A stretch of 64,000 nt of DNA from Anthostomella pinea (GCA_963556695.1 CAUWAG010000003.1:5022001-5086000); one strand, 5' to 3'. Positions 35,571 through 47,623 are shown, counted from the first letter of the stretch. Numbers and translations are program-made. The notes: a model not told the origin generated them from the letters alone.

Positions 35571-37209
35571 TCACTTGGCCTTGTCAGCTTTCTGCTTCTC
35601 CATCACACGCAAAACATCTGCCGCATTGTTAGCGTCGCCCTTGCGCTTCTTCCCTCCCCTCTTGCGCTTTGCGCCGCCCCCTTTGCCACCCGTGTCATCC
35701 TCATCGCCGTCGCGACCCCATTCTGATAGCTTGACTTTCGTCTCGTCAAAGTCTGCCTCGTCCTCAAACCTGCTCGTGCCGAAGCCCATATCCATATCTT
35801 CCGCGTCACGGTCGTTATTCTCCAGCATCTTCCGATGTCGCTCCGCCTTGGCCTTGGCTTCCTCGTCGTCTTCATCCGTCTCCCTTGACATTTGCTTGAG
35901 CGTAGCTGCCTTCTTGAAAGCCGCTTGTATCGCTGGATCCGACATGGACGGCGCCGTGAGAGTCTCGGATGATGCCAGAGCTGTCTTGGAATCCTTGAAG
36001 TAGTTCCGCCGTTCCGTAGTGGCAGCTGGCCGTGGGGGTGGTGGCATCGCATCTTTGTCCTTCTTGCTAGCATCTAAAACCTCGGCCTTATCTGCAGGTT
36101 CGTCCTCATCCGAGTCTTCGTCCAGCCCCGCGAGAGGGTCATAATCATCCCCAACATCATCGAAGATGTTGATATCTTCGTCCTCTGGCTCTTCCACTTT
36201 CGGTTTGTAGATGTCGGGTACTTCCATTCCCAGGGGCTTTGCGTTCGGACCAGGCACCATCATATCGCTCGCCTTCGACTTCGGGTCACCAAGATTGGCA
36301 TGGGTCTTGCGCACTTTGCGCTTCTCGTGCCCATCTTCGTCCACGATTATCATGACTTCACGACCTTTGCTATCCCTTTCTATCCTTGTGCCAGGCGTTT
36401 TGGGACCGATCTTCTTGAATCTTTGCCCTAGAGCGGATTCCTCCTGCTTGGCTTTGGCAGCTTCTCTGGCAGCCTTCATCTCCGCTAGAACCTGGTCTCT
36501 TGTCCGCTTCTTCGAGGGGTTCAACGGCGCTGTCGATAGCTGACCTTTCTTGGCTGCTTTCTCCTTGGCTACTGCCGCCACCTCGTCTTCTTCTAACCGA
36601 TCGAATTCGCCCTCGACGTCTTCTGGCTCGGGTCCTGCTTCCTCATCCTCGTCCTCCTCGGTCTTGTGTTCATCGTAGACATCCTCGCCTTTCCGTACCC
36701 GTTCGAGCAGTTTGAAGTCGAGCCCTTTGACAAGATGTGTGCTCGATAGATCCCCGCCCGCGATCTGAAATCTGAGCTTGTCAAATGTTTCCTGATCGAT
36801 CTCTTCTTTCTTCAGAGCCTCCTCCAGTGCTTTTATTCTGGCGGCCCTTTCGTCTTCCTCATCCGAGATCCTGGTGGCTTGTGTGCGATCGGTGTATCCT
36901 TGTGCTAGCTTGCTACCTTTCGGGGCAAATGATCGAGGTTTCTTTTGTTGCTTGTCGGGCTGGTTTCGCTCTGCCAGTTGTCGCGCGAAGTCGGATTTAT
37001 GAAGGCCTGCCACTGAACGTCTGAGCCTCTTATTAGCCACGAGCATGGTTCCCTGAATGATCACAAACTTACGGAGTCATGGGGATACTAGATCTCTGCC
37101 TAGACCCAAGGGCCGCTCCTCGAGGAGGAGTGGGTGTTGCGCCATTGCTGTCGGCCGATGGCTTGGGCGTATTCGTGGAGACGAGTCGACGGAACTGTTC
37201 GTTGTTCAT
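35571..37209 (-). CDS. RED/IK-family spliceosomal protein
   Basis: Exon 1 is 37209-37073 and exon 2 37020-35571 on the minus strand; 528 aa. The 52-nt intron has GTAAGT, a CTAAT branch site and CTCAG, and the junction gives SIPMTPRSVAG. The N-terminus (NNEQFRRLV, ALGSRQRSSIPMTP, DFARQLAERN) and a following YTDRTQATRISDEEDERAARIKALE-type block, read in two parts (YTDR and AARIKALEEALK), mark the RED N-terminal domain. The middle has a THLVKGLDFKLL segment conserved in the family. The C-terminal half is acidic and disordered, ending in a basic cluster (AKRKRGGKKRKG) that could be a nuclear signal. RED/IK joins the spliceosomal B complex with SMU1 and MFAP1 in other eukaryotes. It is divergent from REV1 across 545 bp. 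Confidence 0.88.
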
Positions 37210-37754
37210 ATTTGCGAATCTGCGGTCAAAATCACACGTCGAACCCTCTCCGAAACGATATGCCACGCGCGACCTTCCCGCCGGTGTGCAAGGCTGAAGG
37301 TGGAACAAGTGTTAGTGATCATGCAAAGAGTGGCTTGTGAAGATATGGATCCATTAAGATCCCGGCATTTGCGGCGGTGGTGCTGGATCTCCTGTTCACA
37401 TGCAAGTATCATAAAGTGGGGCCATAGGTACCTTAATAGAGTGGCTGCAGCTCGTCACGAGATGACGTGTGACTGTGCGCGTCGCAGCAAGAGGCATGGG
37501 CTGCCTTTGTCCACACTAAGAGCTACCCTACTGCGGTGTTGTGATTGATTTTGATTCAAAGTGCAGTGTCATTTTTATTTGCCCTTACGACCCAACATGG
37601 TACGAAACACGGAATACATCCAGTCCCGTTAGACCCGTCAACGCCGCGTCTACGCGGTTTGCAGGATGAACGCGCATAGAAAGATCGCCACAGGCAAGCG
37701 AAGGGGGAGCATCGATTCGTGAAGGAGGGCGGTCCGACTCAACAGCACGTCAAA
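37210..37754. promoter_or_regulatory. Divergent intergenic region, RED/IK and REV1
   Basis: 545 bp separate the two start codons. Small frames on both strands are out of frame with the genes and have no family features. No TATA box is obvious in either direction. Confidence 0.4.
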
Positions 37755-40700
37755 ATGGGGAGTCGCTTGGATAAAAACTCCAACGCTGTGCGGAAACGCA
37801 TAGAAAACCACACTTTTTCGGATGAAGGGGGCGAGGAGTACGAGGGGAGTGCTTTTGGTGGCTTCCCCGACTATTTCCGCCGCAAGAAGATCAAACTTCA
37901 GAACCTCGACTCGGAGTTGAGATCTTCTTCCACAGGCAAACCCCAGATATTCAAGGGAGTTGTGGCCCATGTGACAGGTTACACACAGCCGCCACTCCAT
38001 GTGTGAGTTCGACATTATGATGTCTACGAGTACGGCCGTACTAACACGACGCAGCCTGCATCGCGAATTGGTTCAGCACGGCGCTGCATTTCTCCAGTAC
38101 TTGGACTCCAAGACAATGGCCACTCATATCATTGCCTCAAGTCTGCCGCCCAAAAAGATGATTGAATTCAACAAGTATCGGATTGTCAAGCCGTCTTGGG
38201 TAGTAGAGTCGATTCAAGCTGGCAAACTCCTTCCATGGTCGGATTACCGAGTCATCGAAGAGACTCCCCGGCAGAAGACTCTCAGGGTAGATGGCACAGG
38301 CTTATCTACCCAGTCTCACACACAACAATCACCCCTTGCGGGTTACCGAGAGCAGACAGGAAACAGCTTCTACACTAGCCAACTCAGAAACTTGGCGGAG
38401 GCGATTGACGGAGCACATGCCCGTGTTGAGTCACCTACTCGACACGGATCAGCAGCAGCAGCAGCAGGCAGTGCAAACTACAAGGGCGAGCAAGGAGGTC
38501 AGTCTGTGGCTGTAGGGGTATTTGGAGAATCGAACAGCACTCCGCCAACACCCGATGATGGACATGCAGACTCTGATATCTTAATTGACCCAGACGCCGA
38601 AGGTGACCCTATCGTTGACTTTCAACCTCAACTGTCGAATGTCGCAGGCGAAAGCATTATGGAAGATCAGGTTGACTCAGCCCCATCGCTTGAACAGCGA
38701 AAGGCGATGACGTCCGAGGAGCACAACACCATGCTACTTCAAGATCCTCGAATGAGGAAGTCTTCGACGGCGAATCCGGATTTCATACAACAATACTACT
38801 CTGAGAGCCGTCTTCATCATTTATCAACTTGGAAAGTCGAACTCAAGTCGAGGATGCAGAGGCTTGCAGCTGAGAAGGGACCGCAACGAAAACCAATAAA
38901 GAGAAAACCAGGCGCGCGGCGATACATCATGCATGTCGACTTTGACAGCTTCTTCTGCGCTGTTTCCCTCAAGAATGCACCCGAATTTGTTGATAAGCCC
39001 ACGGCTGTTGCTCATGGTACGGGTACCGGGTCGGAAATTGCAAGTTGCAACTATCCGGCAAGGAAGTACGGCGTGAAAAACGGCATGTGGATGAAGCGCG
39101 CCAAAGAATTATATCCTGACCTCAAGGTGCTACCATATGACTTTCCGGCATATGAAGATGCGAGTAAATTGTTCTACGAAAGCATCTTGGAAGTTGGAGG
39201 TGTGGTCCGGAGTGTGAGCATCGACGAAGCTCTGGTGGACGCCACTTCGGTTATACTATCTGCTGTCGGGTCGGATGGCTCTGGTGTCAACGAGGGTAGC
39301 ATATGGCGAGAGCAAGAGAAAGCTGACCAGATAGCCTCAGCCTTGCGAGATGAGATCAAGAAGAAGACTGGGTGTGCTGTATCTGTGGGGATCGGGGGCA
39401 ACATCCTACTGGCCAAGGTCGCGCTCCGGAAAGCGAAACCCGCAGGCCAATACCAGATCAAACCAGAGGAGGTGCAAAGTTTCCTTGGGGAGCTGAAAGT
39501 CGACGACCTGCCTGGTGTTGCGTACAGTATTGCTGGCAAGTTAGAGGAGATCGGGGTGAAGTACGTCAATGACATTCGACAAACGTCCAAGGAGCGTCTG
39601 GTCAACACTCTGGGTCCCAAAACGGGGGAGAAGCTCTGGGAATATGCTAGGGGTATCGACCGAACAGAAGTTGGCGAGCAACCTATCCGGAAATCTGTGT
39701 CTGCTGAAGTCAACTGGGGGATCAGGTTCATCAGCCAGGACGAAGCCGAGGAGTTCGTGTTCAACCTGTGCAAGGAGCTGGAGAAGCGTCTGCTCCACGA
39801 GCAGGTCAGAGGCAAACAACTCACCATGAAAATCATGAGACGATCGCTTGACGCACCACTAGATCCCCCGAAGCATTTGGGCCATGGAAAGTGTGACACC
39901 TTCAATAAAAGCGTGATGTTTGGCGTCGCTACGCACGACTGTCAGGTGTTGGGGAAAGAAGCAGTGTCAATTCTGCGATCTTACAAGTTCAGTCCTGGCG
40001 ACCTTCGTGGCCTGGGTGTACAGCTGACGAAACTTGAGCCGATCAACTCGCTGTCTGGTCCTGACGGGAGTCAGAAGAAACTGAGCTTTGGAGCTTTCCG
40101 TGCTCCTGCGTCAGCAAAGAAGCCGGTCCAAGATCCCATACAGGATACTGGTGGCCTGGAAACAACTACGAATTCGCCTCAAGGGCGAAGCACCTCCTTG
40201 TCAGACCCTATCGATGACAGTCCGCTGACTCCGCGAAAACCACAGTCTACGCCTTCCCATCCGGCTCTGGTAATATCACGAGCAGGCGACAAAGATGTCA
40301 AGGCCCGGACTCCCCTTAACATCGGTGGAACGCAGTTCATCATGCCCACTAACGCCGATCCCGCCGTACTAGCAGAACTCCCTCGGGACATCCGAAGCAG
40401 GCTCATGGCCCAGAGCCGAGCCATGCCTGAACCTCGCGAAGAGTCGCCAGCCGCGAAGTCACGAACACAAAGCCCAGCGCCGGCAGCAGTAGCAGCAGCA
40501 GCAGATATCCCGCCCGAGTTCGACCCAGAGGTATTCAACGCACTCCCAGAGGACATGAAGGCCGAGATCCTGGCCTCCCACAAACCCCTAGGGGGAGGCG
40601 GAGGAGGAGGAGGCGGCAGACAGGCCGTCCTGCCGCAGTCGCCGCGCAAGGACCGTATAATCCCACAGACGAAGAAATGGACCCCGACCAAGCGCCGCGG

Positions 40701-41406
40701 CCGGCCCCGCGGAAGCGGCTTATTCGGCAAGGCGCGCGAGCGAGCGGCCGACGCAAACGCCAAAGTCGTCCAGACCAACTTCCTCTCGCACAAGCAAGCC
40801 GAAAGCGCTGCTGGATCCAGCGCCGACGTCGTCATCGACGAGCTCGACCCAGCCTTCCTCGCCGAGCTGCCGGACGAAGTGCGCAAGGAGCTCATAGCCG
40901 ACCACCGCCGGCGCAAAGCCCAGCAGCGGTCGGGCCTCAACCTCAAGATCAACCACCCCCACCACAACAAGCGCAACAACCAGGATACAGCCACCCTTGA
41001 AACCGACGACGGCCTCGGAATTCTCCCGGGCGGACAGACAAAACTGCAGTTCGCCGCGCGGCCGCCCAGGATCGGCTTCACGAGCGGCGGCCTGACGACG
41101 CTGTCGGAGATCCGCGACATGCTGAACGTGTGGCACCGCGAGACGCAGGACGAGGGGCCGCACAGGCGCGACGTCGAGATGCTCGAGAAGTACCTGGCTA
41201 GGGTCGTCCTGGAGGAGAAGGACATGGACAAGGCGCTGAAGCTGGTCAGGTGGTTGGACTACCTGGTCGACGAGGATGCGGAGGATGAGGATGGGGTTGA
41301 GGAGTCGCCGGGTAAAGCGGCGTGGCGGGACGTTGTAAGGGATGTCAAGCGGGAGGTCCAGGGGGCTGTGAAGGAGAGGGGCTTGGGGCCTTTGGATATG
41401 ACATAA
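37755..41406 (+). CDS. REV1: DNA repair protein REV1 (translesion deoxycytidyl transferase)
   Basis: Exon 1 is 37755-38002, the intron 38003-38054 (GTGAGT, TACTAAC, CAG), exon 2 38055-41406; 1,199 aa. An upstream in-frame Met at 37719 is possible. The order is a BRCT domain (about 64-150), the Y-family polymerase core with MHVDFDSFF (Asp378) and SIDEA (Asp473, Glu474) metal ligands, a little-finger domain, three DPxxxxxLPxD-like ubiquitin-binding motifs near 851, 900 and 1012, and the C-terminal REV7/polymerase-binding domain (LSEIRDMLNVWH to VRWLDYLV). The enzyme inserts dCMP opposite lesions and scaffolds polymerase zeta in the nucleus. Low-complexity tracts (Ala near 895, a nine-Gly run near 925) lie between the motifs. 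Confidence 0.95.
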
Positions 41407-41958
41407 CATAACATAGGATACCGAGACGAGCGGCTCATAGAATAAAATGGATGAATGATCATGTGGTTTACGCGAATGTTTTTGATGGAATGACTGGGGT
41501 GATCACTATATCGCTTCGTACTACGAATGTTACACTCATCCGAGGAAGCCGGCTCATGGACCCCTATCTCTACCCTACTTAACAGGACAAAGCGCCATTG
41601 AAATAACATATCATGTTCTTTCCACACTGGCAAATTTACGTTCTTAGCCTTGTTGGCGATCAAGTCTCGACGACTTGTTATACGAGACGGCGCCCATTTT
41701 GCTGGGTTACTCGAGGAGACAGCACCTCAAGCAAAACACTTCCTATATCCTTAGAAATGCTTAGATTTTCAGCAACCTGTATAATCACCCTGTCAGCTTG
41801 CGCGGAAGCATCTAGATGGCAAGTATATATGCTATCAGACCCGCGACCTGAACAAAAGAAAAGCTGCTTTCTATTCGTCTATGATACAAGGCCTAATTCC
41901 GCAGGAGCCCTCTGGTAGTAAGTAGGTGGAGGTAGGTACAGTACCCCTAGGTGCCACC
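41407..41958. other. Intergenic between convergent REV1 and MIC26/27
   Basis: 3' flanks of both genes. It contains AACATAACATA just after the REV1 stop and a GGTAGGTACAG/CCTAGGTG cluster near 41,931-41,952. No gene seen. Confidence 0.45.
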
Positions 41959-42883
41959 TCATTTGCCCTCCTTGACCCAGCCCTCGACGACATCCCGCGC
42001 AGTAGTGACCTTCTCATCAACATAGTGCTTCGACAGGTCGGCATGGACGCGTGCCGCATGCCAGCCTTGCGCAATGGATTCCCGCGCCTTCAGGTGCGCC
42101 TCGGCGACGGCCGGGAAGCGCCGCTCGTACGTCCACAGCAGCGCGGAAACATTCCCCATGGTGACGGGCACGACCAGCCAGCCGGCGCCGACGCCGAGCG
42201 CCAGCGGCACAGCGGCTCGTAGCACAAAATTGCGGTTGCGCGTCACGATGCTGCCCGCCATCGAGGCCACCAGCACGTACACCAGCCCCGGCATCAGCTG
42301 CTCGCCCGTCTCGCGCGCGGGCGCCAGCGACGCGATGGTGGTGGTGAACGATTTCTCGAGGTGGAAGGCTTGGTCCATGGTGCTGTTGACGGCGTCTTCG
42401 GTCGCGACGGCGTAGTGGTGCAGGAAGAGCCGCGCTTGGCCGATCTGCACGGCGAGCCGGTCCGTGGGTGTCGGGCCGTGTTGCGGCGTGTTGTGGCGTG
42501 TCTGCTCGGCGGAGCCTGGGAGGAGGGATGGCGATGGCGGCGAGGCGGGTATGGTGTCGGAGGTTGGGGACGGGACGGGCGTGCTGGCCTTGGGGAGCGG
42601 CGCCTCCTCGGAGAAGTCGTCGTAGATGGGCTTCTTGTGTGCATGCTGTTCGACATGTAAGTAAGTATGCTATTCAAGGCATGGTTGCTGCCGTACCTGC
42701 TCGTAGGGGTGTGGTGCTTCGGCCTGGGCTACTCTCGAGGGATATAAGGTCTGTCCGGCGATGGTGGCTGCCATGAGAGGCGCGGCGGCCCGCTATGCAG
42801 CAGAACGTATCAGCTTGCCCGGTCGAGTCAATTGACTTCTCAGTTGTGAGACATACCTTGAGCAGCAGTATTCTCGCGGCCAT
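41959..42883 (-). CDS. MICOS complex subunit MIC26/MIC27 (apolipoprotein O-like)
   Basis: Three exons on the minus strand: 42883-42857 (9 codons), 42792-42697 and 42645-41959; 269 aa. All junctions are phase 0. An alternative acceptor 12 nt later would drop four residues at the start of exon 3. The N-terminus MAARILLLKRAAAPLMAATI is basic and hydrophobic, as in an inner-membrane protein. A Pro/Ser-rich linker follows, then a DRLAVQIGQARLFLHHY helix and two hydrophobic segments (LMPGLVYVLVASMAGSIV and an ALGVGAGWLVVPV stretch) typical of the APOO/MIC26-27 family. These subunits shape cristae junctions in the mitochondrial inner membrane. The gene is divergent from OCT1. Confidence 0.85.
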
Positions 42884-43255
42884 TGTGCTGGCAATTGACG
42901 GAGGTGTGTGTCGCGGGCACTTGTCTTCCTGCTCCTACGTCGAGAAAATGAAAGCTGGAGGTTTCGTTACGTAGGTCCAGGATACATGGCCCGGGTACCT
43001 TTTTTCGTACGCGGCGATTTCCGGAGGTTCGGTCGGGGCCTGTGGATACCGGTAGTGGCAGCCTCGCATTACCTACCTCGCAAGGCCTATCTTTAATCGA
43101 ATCGGCCCTCTTAAGGTCATGTAAGGGAATCATCAAATCTTCTTTGTAAATACAAGTTGGCAACACTCATTTACTCGTCTTCTCTTCGTGTGTTTATTTA
43201 CTTCCGAGGCTGGTTGTCGGGTTCGAATTATCAAGATAACGATGGTCTGCGCAGT
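42884..43255. promoter_or_regulatory. Shared divergent promoter region, MIC26/27 and OCT1
   Basis: 372 bp separate the start codons of two nuclear genes for mitochondrial proteins. It contains TACCTACCTCGCAAGG and TTTAATCGAATCGG. No TATA box is clear in either direction. Confidence 0.4.
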
Positions 43256-45655
43256 ATGATCAAAACTCTACGATCAGGCCTCTGGACCTGTTCAAGATGC
43301 ATTCGACAAGCATCCCGGGCTCAACATCAGCAGCGGCGTTGGCGGTCTGCTGCACCCAGCGCCGCTCAACTCGACGGCTTTCGCACACCGGTCGACCACT
43401 CTCCTCCCGGTGCGAAGTATGACGATGCGGTATTGCGCCAGATATTCGATAGCCCTCCAACTTTCCGACACTTCGTCCGGCCGCTGTTCGATAGCGCCAG
43501 TTCGCGAAATGTTGGGCTGTTCCGGAACAAGTACCTGACGTCGCCGCAAGGCTTTGCAACCTTCGCCGATGTTACCGTCGTTCGAGCATCGAGGCTTGTC
43601 GAGAAGGTCCTCGGGGCGTCTACAGTGGAAGAATACAAAGAATTGGTCCGTGACCTCGACAGACTTAGCGATGTACTTTGCCGGGTTCTGGATGTCTGCG
43701 ACTTCGTCCGGGTCACCCATCCAGACGAGAAGATACAACGCGCGGCGTCTGATGCGTGGTCAGAAGTATACATGTACATGAACCAACTCAACACCTCGAC
43801 TGGGTTGAGCGACCAGCTTGGGAGGGCTCTGGCCAGCTCCGAGGTCATGGCTAGTTGGAATGAGGAGGAGCGAACCGTCGCGCAGCTTTTGTACCAAGAC
43901 TTCAAGAAGTCTGCGATACACCTTCCGCAAGAGACTCGAGATGCCTTCGTCGACGTGTCGCAGAGCATCAGCGAGCTGGGTGCGAATTTTGTCGAAAATA
44001 TGGAGCCAGAGCAGATGTATGTCTCTTTACCCAGCTCCAAGTTCCACGGCATGCCACCTCAAATCGCACAGAGATTCGTTCGGCTTCGTAACCTGCTTCT
44101 ACCGACCATGGCCCCGGCGGCAACTGTGGCTTTGAGGAGCGTTCACGATGCTGATACGAGAGAGGCTATCTACATGGCCACTCGGACTGCCTCACGTCGG
44201 TCGGTGGGAACACTAGAGGAACTTCTTAGGACGCGTGCTGAGCTTGCCAATCTCTCCGGGTTCGAGAGCTACGGCCAGATGGCTCTCCGGGATAAGATGA
44301 TGGCGAAGACCCCCGAGTCCGTCCATCAGTTCCTTTCGGCATTGTCCAAGCACAACACTCCGCTTGTCGAACAGGAGATGACGGATCTCCTGAATGAGAA
44401 GAGGAAAAGGCTTCATCTGCCCACCGCAGCCGACCTTCACCCTTGGGATAAGGATTACTATATGGAGAGTATACGCGCAGCGATGAGGTCTAAAAGGCGA
44501 ACTGATGATTCGTTGTCCGCCTACTTCTCTCTTGGTACCGTTATGCAGGGCCTGTCGAGATTATTTACTCGCTTGTACGGAATCAGGTTCGTACCTACCG
44601 ATACTCTGCCGGGAGAGACATGGCATCCTGATGTCAGGCGACTAAACGTGATCTCGGACACTGATGGACATGTGGCCGTGCTTTACTGTGATCTCTTCTA
44701 TCGGGAGGACAAATCCCCCAACCCTGCACACTTTACTGTGCGTTGCTCGAGAGAGATCTCGACGAGGGAGATCCAAGAAGCATGGGAACAGAACGGTGTC
44801 GACGGATTACCCACGTTTGAATCGGCTATTGATGCTGCGAATGATGGGATGCATGTTTCCCAGCAGTCTGGCTCGGTAAAGCAACTGCCCACAATCGCGT
44901 TAGTCTGCGATTTCCATCAAGACAGAGAAGGGCAGGACGAGCCAGCTTTGCTGGATTACTATCAGGTTGAGACGCTGTTTCATGAGATGGGACATGCGAT
45001 ACACTCAATACTGGCCCGCACATCCCTTCAGAACGTTGCTGGTACCCGGTGTGCGACTGACCTCGCTGAGCTGCCCTCTACGCTGATGGAACACTTCTGT
45101 GCAGACCCTTCTGTTCTTGCGCTGTTTGCGCGACACCACAAAACAGATGAGCCTCTGCCCTATCACATGATTGCAGAGAGGCTGCAGGTCTTCAATCGGT
45201 TCGAGGCATCAGATCGCGAGAACCAGATCATCCTTGCCATGCTCGACCAGAAATACCACTCCTCATTAGTAAAGGAGCCCAACTTTGATTCGACCGAGGT
45301 CTATCTTGACCTCCAAAGAAAGTATGGGAAACTCCCCCCAGATCCCAAGGGAACGAGGTGGCAAGGCTTCTTCGGGCATCTCTTTGGGTATGGCAGCACC
45401 TACTACAGCTATCTCTTCGACCAAGTGCTCTCCGAGCGTGTCTGGAGAGTTGTCTTCTCGGCAGGCCAGAATGGTGCTGCGCTGGACCGAGCCAACGGCG
45501 AGCGATTGAAGGAAAACCTACTCAAGTGGGGAGGCAGTCGGGATCCCTGGAGATGTCTCTCAGACACTCTGCAAGACGAACGGTTGATAGACGGGGACGA
45601 GAAGGCCATGAGACTTGTTGGGAGCTGGGGAATCAAAGACGATGTGCATGGTTGA
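43256..45655 (+). CDS. OCT1: Mitochondrial intermediate peptidase
   Basis: Single exon, 799 aa from the ATG at 43256, which is chosen because it opens an Arg-rich presequence (MIKTLRSGLWTCSRCIRQAS). The frame is open upstream but contains no better start. The M3 zinc-peptidase motif FHEMGH places HEMGH at 576-580, and the third zinc ligand is in the STLMEHF segment about 26 residues later. The enzyme removes an octapeptide from many imported precursors after MPP cleavage, in the matrix. Length fits fungal Oct1 (about 770-800 aa). All catalytic residues are present. Confidence 0.95.
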   Translation: MIKTLRSGLWTCSRCIRQASRAQHQQRRWRSAAPSAAQLDGFRTPVDHSPPGAKYDDAVLRQIFDSPPTFRHFVRPLFDSASSRNVGLFRNKYLTSPQGFATFADVTVVRASRLVEKVLGASTVEEYKELVRDLDRLSDVLCRVLDVCDFVRVTHPDEKIQRAASDAWSEVYMYMNQLNTSTGLSDQLGRALASSEVMASWNEEERTVAQLLYQDFKKSAIHLPQETRDAFVDVSQSISELGANFVENMEPEQMYVSLPSSKFHGMPPQIAQRFVRLRNLLLPTMAPAATVALRSVHDADTREAIYMATRTASRRSVGTLEELLRTRAELANLSGFESYGQMALRDKMMAKTPESVHQFLSALSKHNTPLVEQEMTDLLNEKRKRLHLPTAADLHPWDKDYYMESIRAAMRSKRRTDDSLSAYFSLGTVMQGLSRLFTRLYGIRFVPTDTLPGETWHPDVRRLNVISDTDGHVAVLYCDLFYREDKSPNPAHFTVRCSREISTREIQEAWEQNGVDGLPTFESAIDAANDGMHVSQQSGSVKQLPTIALVCDFHQDREGQDEPALLDYYQVETLFHEMGHAIHSILARTSLQNVAGTRCATDLAELPSTLMEHFCADPSVLALFARHHKTDEPLPYHMIAERLQVFNRFEASDRENQIILAMLDQKYHSSLVKEPNFDSTEVYLDLQRKYGKLPPDPKGTRWQGFFGHLFGYGSTYYSYLFDQVLSERVWRVVFSAGQNGAALDRANGERLKENLLKWGGSRDPWRCLSDTLQDERLIDGDEKAMRLVGSWGIKDDVHG

Positions 45656-46800
45656 GATGGCACGTATACCATACTGTACATTAGAGGTCGGTTATGGTGA
45701 GAGTGTATATATACCTACGTGAAGGGTTAGAAGGTGTACATATCATACCTACCTGTGGAATACCTTCTGGGATATTCCCCCTATTTCTACCTGGCAAACA
45801 TGGCTGCTCTGCGAACCTCGTGAGGGGCTGAATGTTCATACATACGTCTGGCCGTGCCTACCTATACGATGGCGCACGCATCCGCAGCAAGGGCAAGCCA
45901 ATTGGACAGTAGGGAGCTGAGGCACTGCCCATCATAGTCATCAATGATAGTAACGAGGGCAGTGACTGAAGTTATCTCGTGGCGGCACTTCTAGCAGCGT
46001 GGGAAGGAGGGGCCACCGGGGATGGTCAATCATCGAAAGGTAGGTAGCAAACATAAAGAAAGACCGACTGTAACCCTCGAGCTGGCTCATGGATAAGAAA
46101 CGGAACCGCCTTCAGCTCAGGAAATATTGAAGCGAGGCTTGGGGGGCTGGATCGGCGCTTGCTGCCACGCCGCTCAGCTGAACTGACGGTCGAATCAGCT
46201 TTCGTCGCATCAACGCCGAGCTGCGATGCGCTAGGAAAATTACACGAGCCTGACGCGGGAGTCGGAACAGCAGGACTAGTCTTCCTTCCGCGGCTGAAAA
46301 GACAATTGGAACTGATCCCGCGAGGAAGAAAGACAAGGTAGTACCGGTACTATTACTACGTGTACCTGCTACGCCGGTTGCGAGTGTCGTCGCCTTCTCC
46401 CTGCCTCTTGCCTCTTGCTTCGTGAGGGTCCGAGTGAAGGGACAACGACGGGCTTGTCTTCCATTCTCATGTTGCAAGAACAACAAACAGCAGCATTGAA
46501 GCTCTTGCCGTTGAAGTCTGTCTGTGGATAATCACATATATCGGAACGCTGCCAGGCAACTTCGACTCCTCCCATCTACAAATCACTTTGGATCACCAGC
46601 ATCATCGCAGCGTTTGCTATCGTGAGGCATAACTTACATCAATCAGCCCCGGCCCCGGCATCGTTGTTATCGATCTCTGGCTCCTTGAAGCAAAGCACGC
46701 ATTCGCACACCCTGATTCCAAAAGCTCCCGGGATCCTCTGCTCATCTGCAACAACCCCCAACAGCCCAGACCAGCTCCATCTCACACCCCGCCTCTCACG
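45656..46800. other. Intergenic, OCT1 to WSC gene
   Basis: No supported gene. Several TACCTACC-type words occur between 45,710 and 45,870. Frames at 46112-46486 (-) and 46622-47092 (+) have no family features. The last 200 bases form a C/A-rich leader of the WSC gene (CCCGGGATCCTCTGC, CATCTCACACCCC). Confidence 0.45.
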
Positions 46801-47623
46801 ATGGCCTTCTCACTCCGCACCAGCATGCCGAGCCTCGTGCTCGTCCCCGTCTGCCTTCTCGCCCTGTTCTCGACTACCACGCAGGCAGCACAGGACGCCA
46901 CTCCAGCCCTTACCATCTACGAGGACAACACCGACACGTTCAACTACTTGGGTTGCTACACCGAGACGGCCGGCCTTGCCAACACGACTGGCGAGCGCAC
47001 CCTCAACGACGGCATCAATGTCAGCACCACCAACCCCTTTGCTTGCCCTTCCTTTCCTTTTCTTCTCCCACTTTTTGGTTCATGGTAACTGACCTACGAG
47101 ACAGAACGTCACGGACAACACCGAGAGCAACATGACCGTCCCCTGGTGCATTGACTTCTGCACCAAGTCGACGAACCAATACCAATACGTCGGTTTGGAG
47201 GTCAGTACACCTCCCCATCTCCTTCACCCCCTTTCCCCTAACTCCCCCAGTACACATACTTCCTCCTCATCCCCATCCAATTCCAAGAACAAAACCTCGA
47301 GGTTGAATCCCTACCTAAATACTGACTCCCAATCCGCGAAACAGTACTCCCGCCAGTGCTGGTGCTCCCGGACCCGGAACCCCCTGAGCACCGCACAGCC
47401 AAAAGCCGTCTGCAACACCGCGTGCGACGGCAACAAAACCACGGCCTGTGGCGGCTCGGGGGTGCTGTCCGTGTACAACATGACGGCGGAGGGCAAGAAG
47501 CGTCTCGGAAAGGGCGGTCACGGCGGTAGTGCCGGCGCCACGCTGCAGCCTGGCGGCTTTGGTGGCATCGTTGGCTTGGGATTCGTCGTGTCGGGTCTGG
47601 GACTGGGGTTTGGACTGCTCTGA
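46801..47623 (+). CDS. WSC-domain cell-surface protein with GPI-type C-terminus
   Basis: Exons 46801-47019, 47105-47200 and 47345-47623 give 197 aa, all phase 0. Donors are GTCAGC and GTCAGT, both atypical; the first is the least certain junction. A signal peptide covers about residues 1-30 (LVLVPVCLLALFSTTTQA). The WSC Cys pattern follows: FNYLGCYTE, MTVPWCIDFC, YVGLEYSRQCWC, AVCNTACDGN and TACGGSGVLSVY. The C-terminus has a small-residue stretch and a hydrophobic tail (GGIVGLGFVVSGLGLGFGLL) as for GPI anchoring, so this looks like a wall- or membrane-linked carbohydrate-binding protein and not a transmembrane stress sensor. Stand-alone WSC proteins of this size occur in many fungi; the ligand is unknown. 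Confidence 0.82.

Noticed and set aside
40179..41409. Long minus-strand frames opposite REV1
   Set aside because: They result from GC-rich codon use of the REV1 C-terminal region and are Ser/Arg/Pro-rich without domain features.
42294..42677. Minus-strand frame overlapping MIC26/27 exon 3 in another frame
   Set aside because: The spliced MIC26/27 frame explains the region; this frame is Arg/Pro/Ser low complexity.
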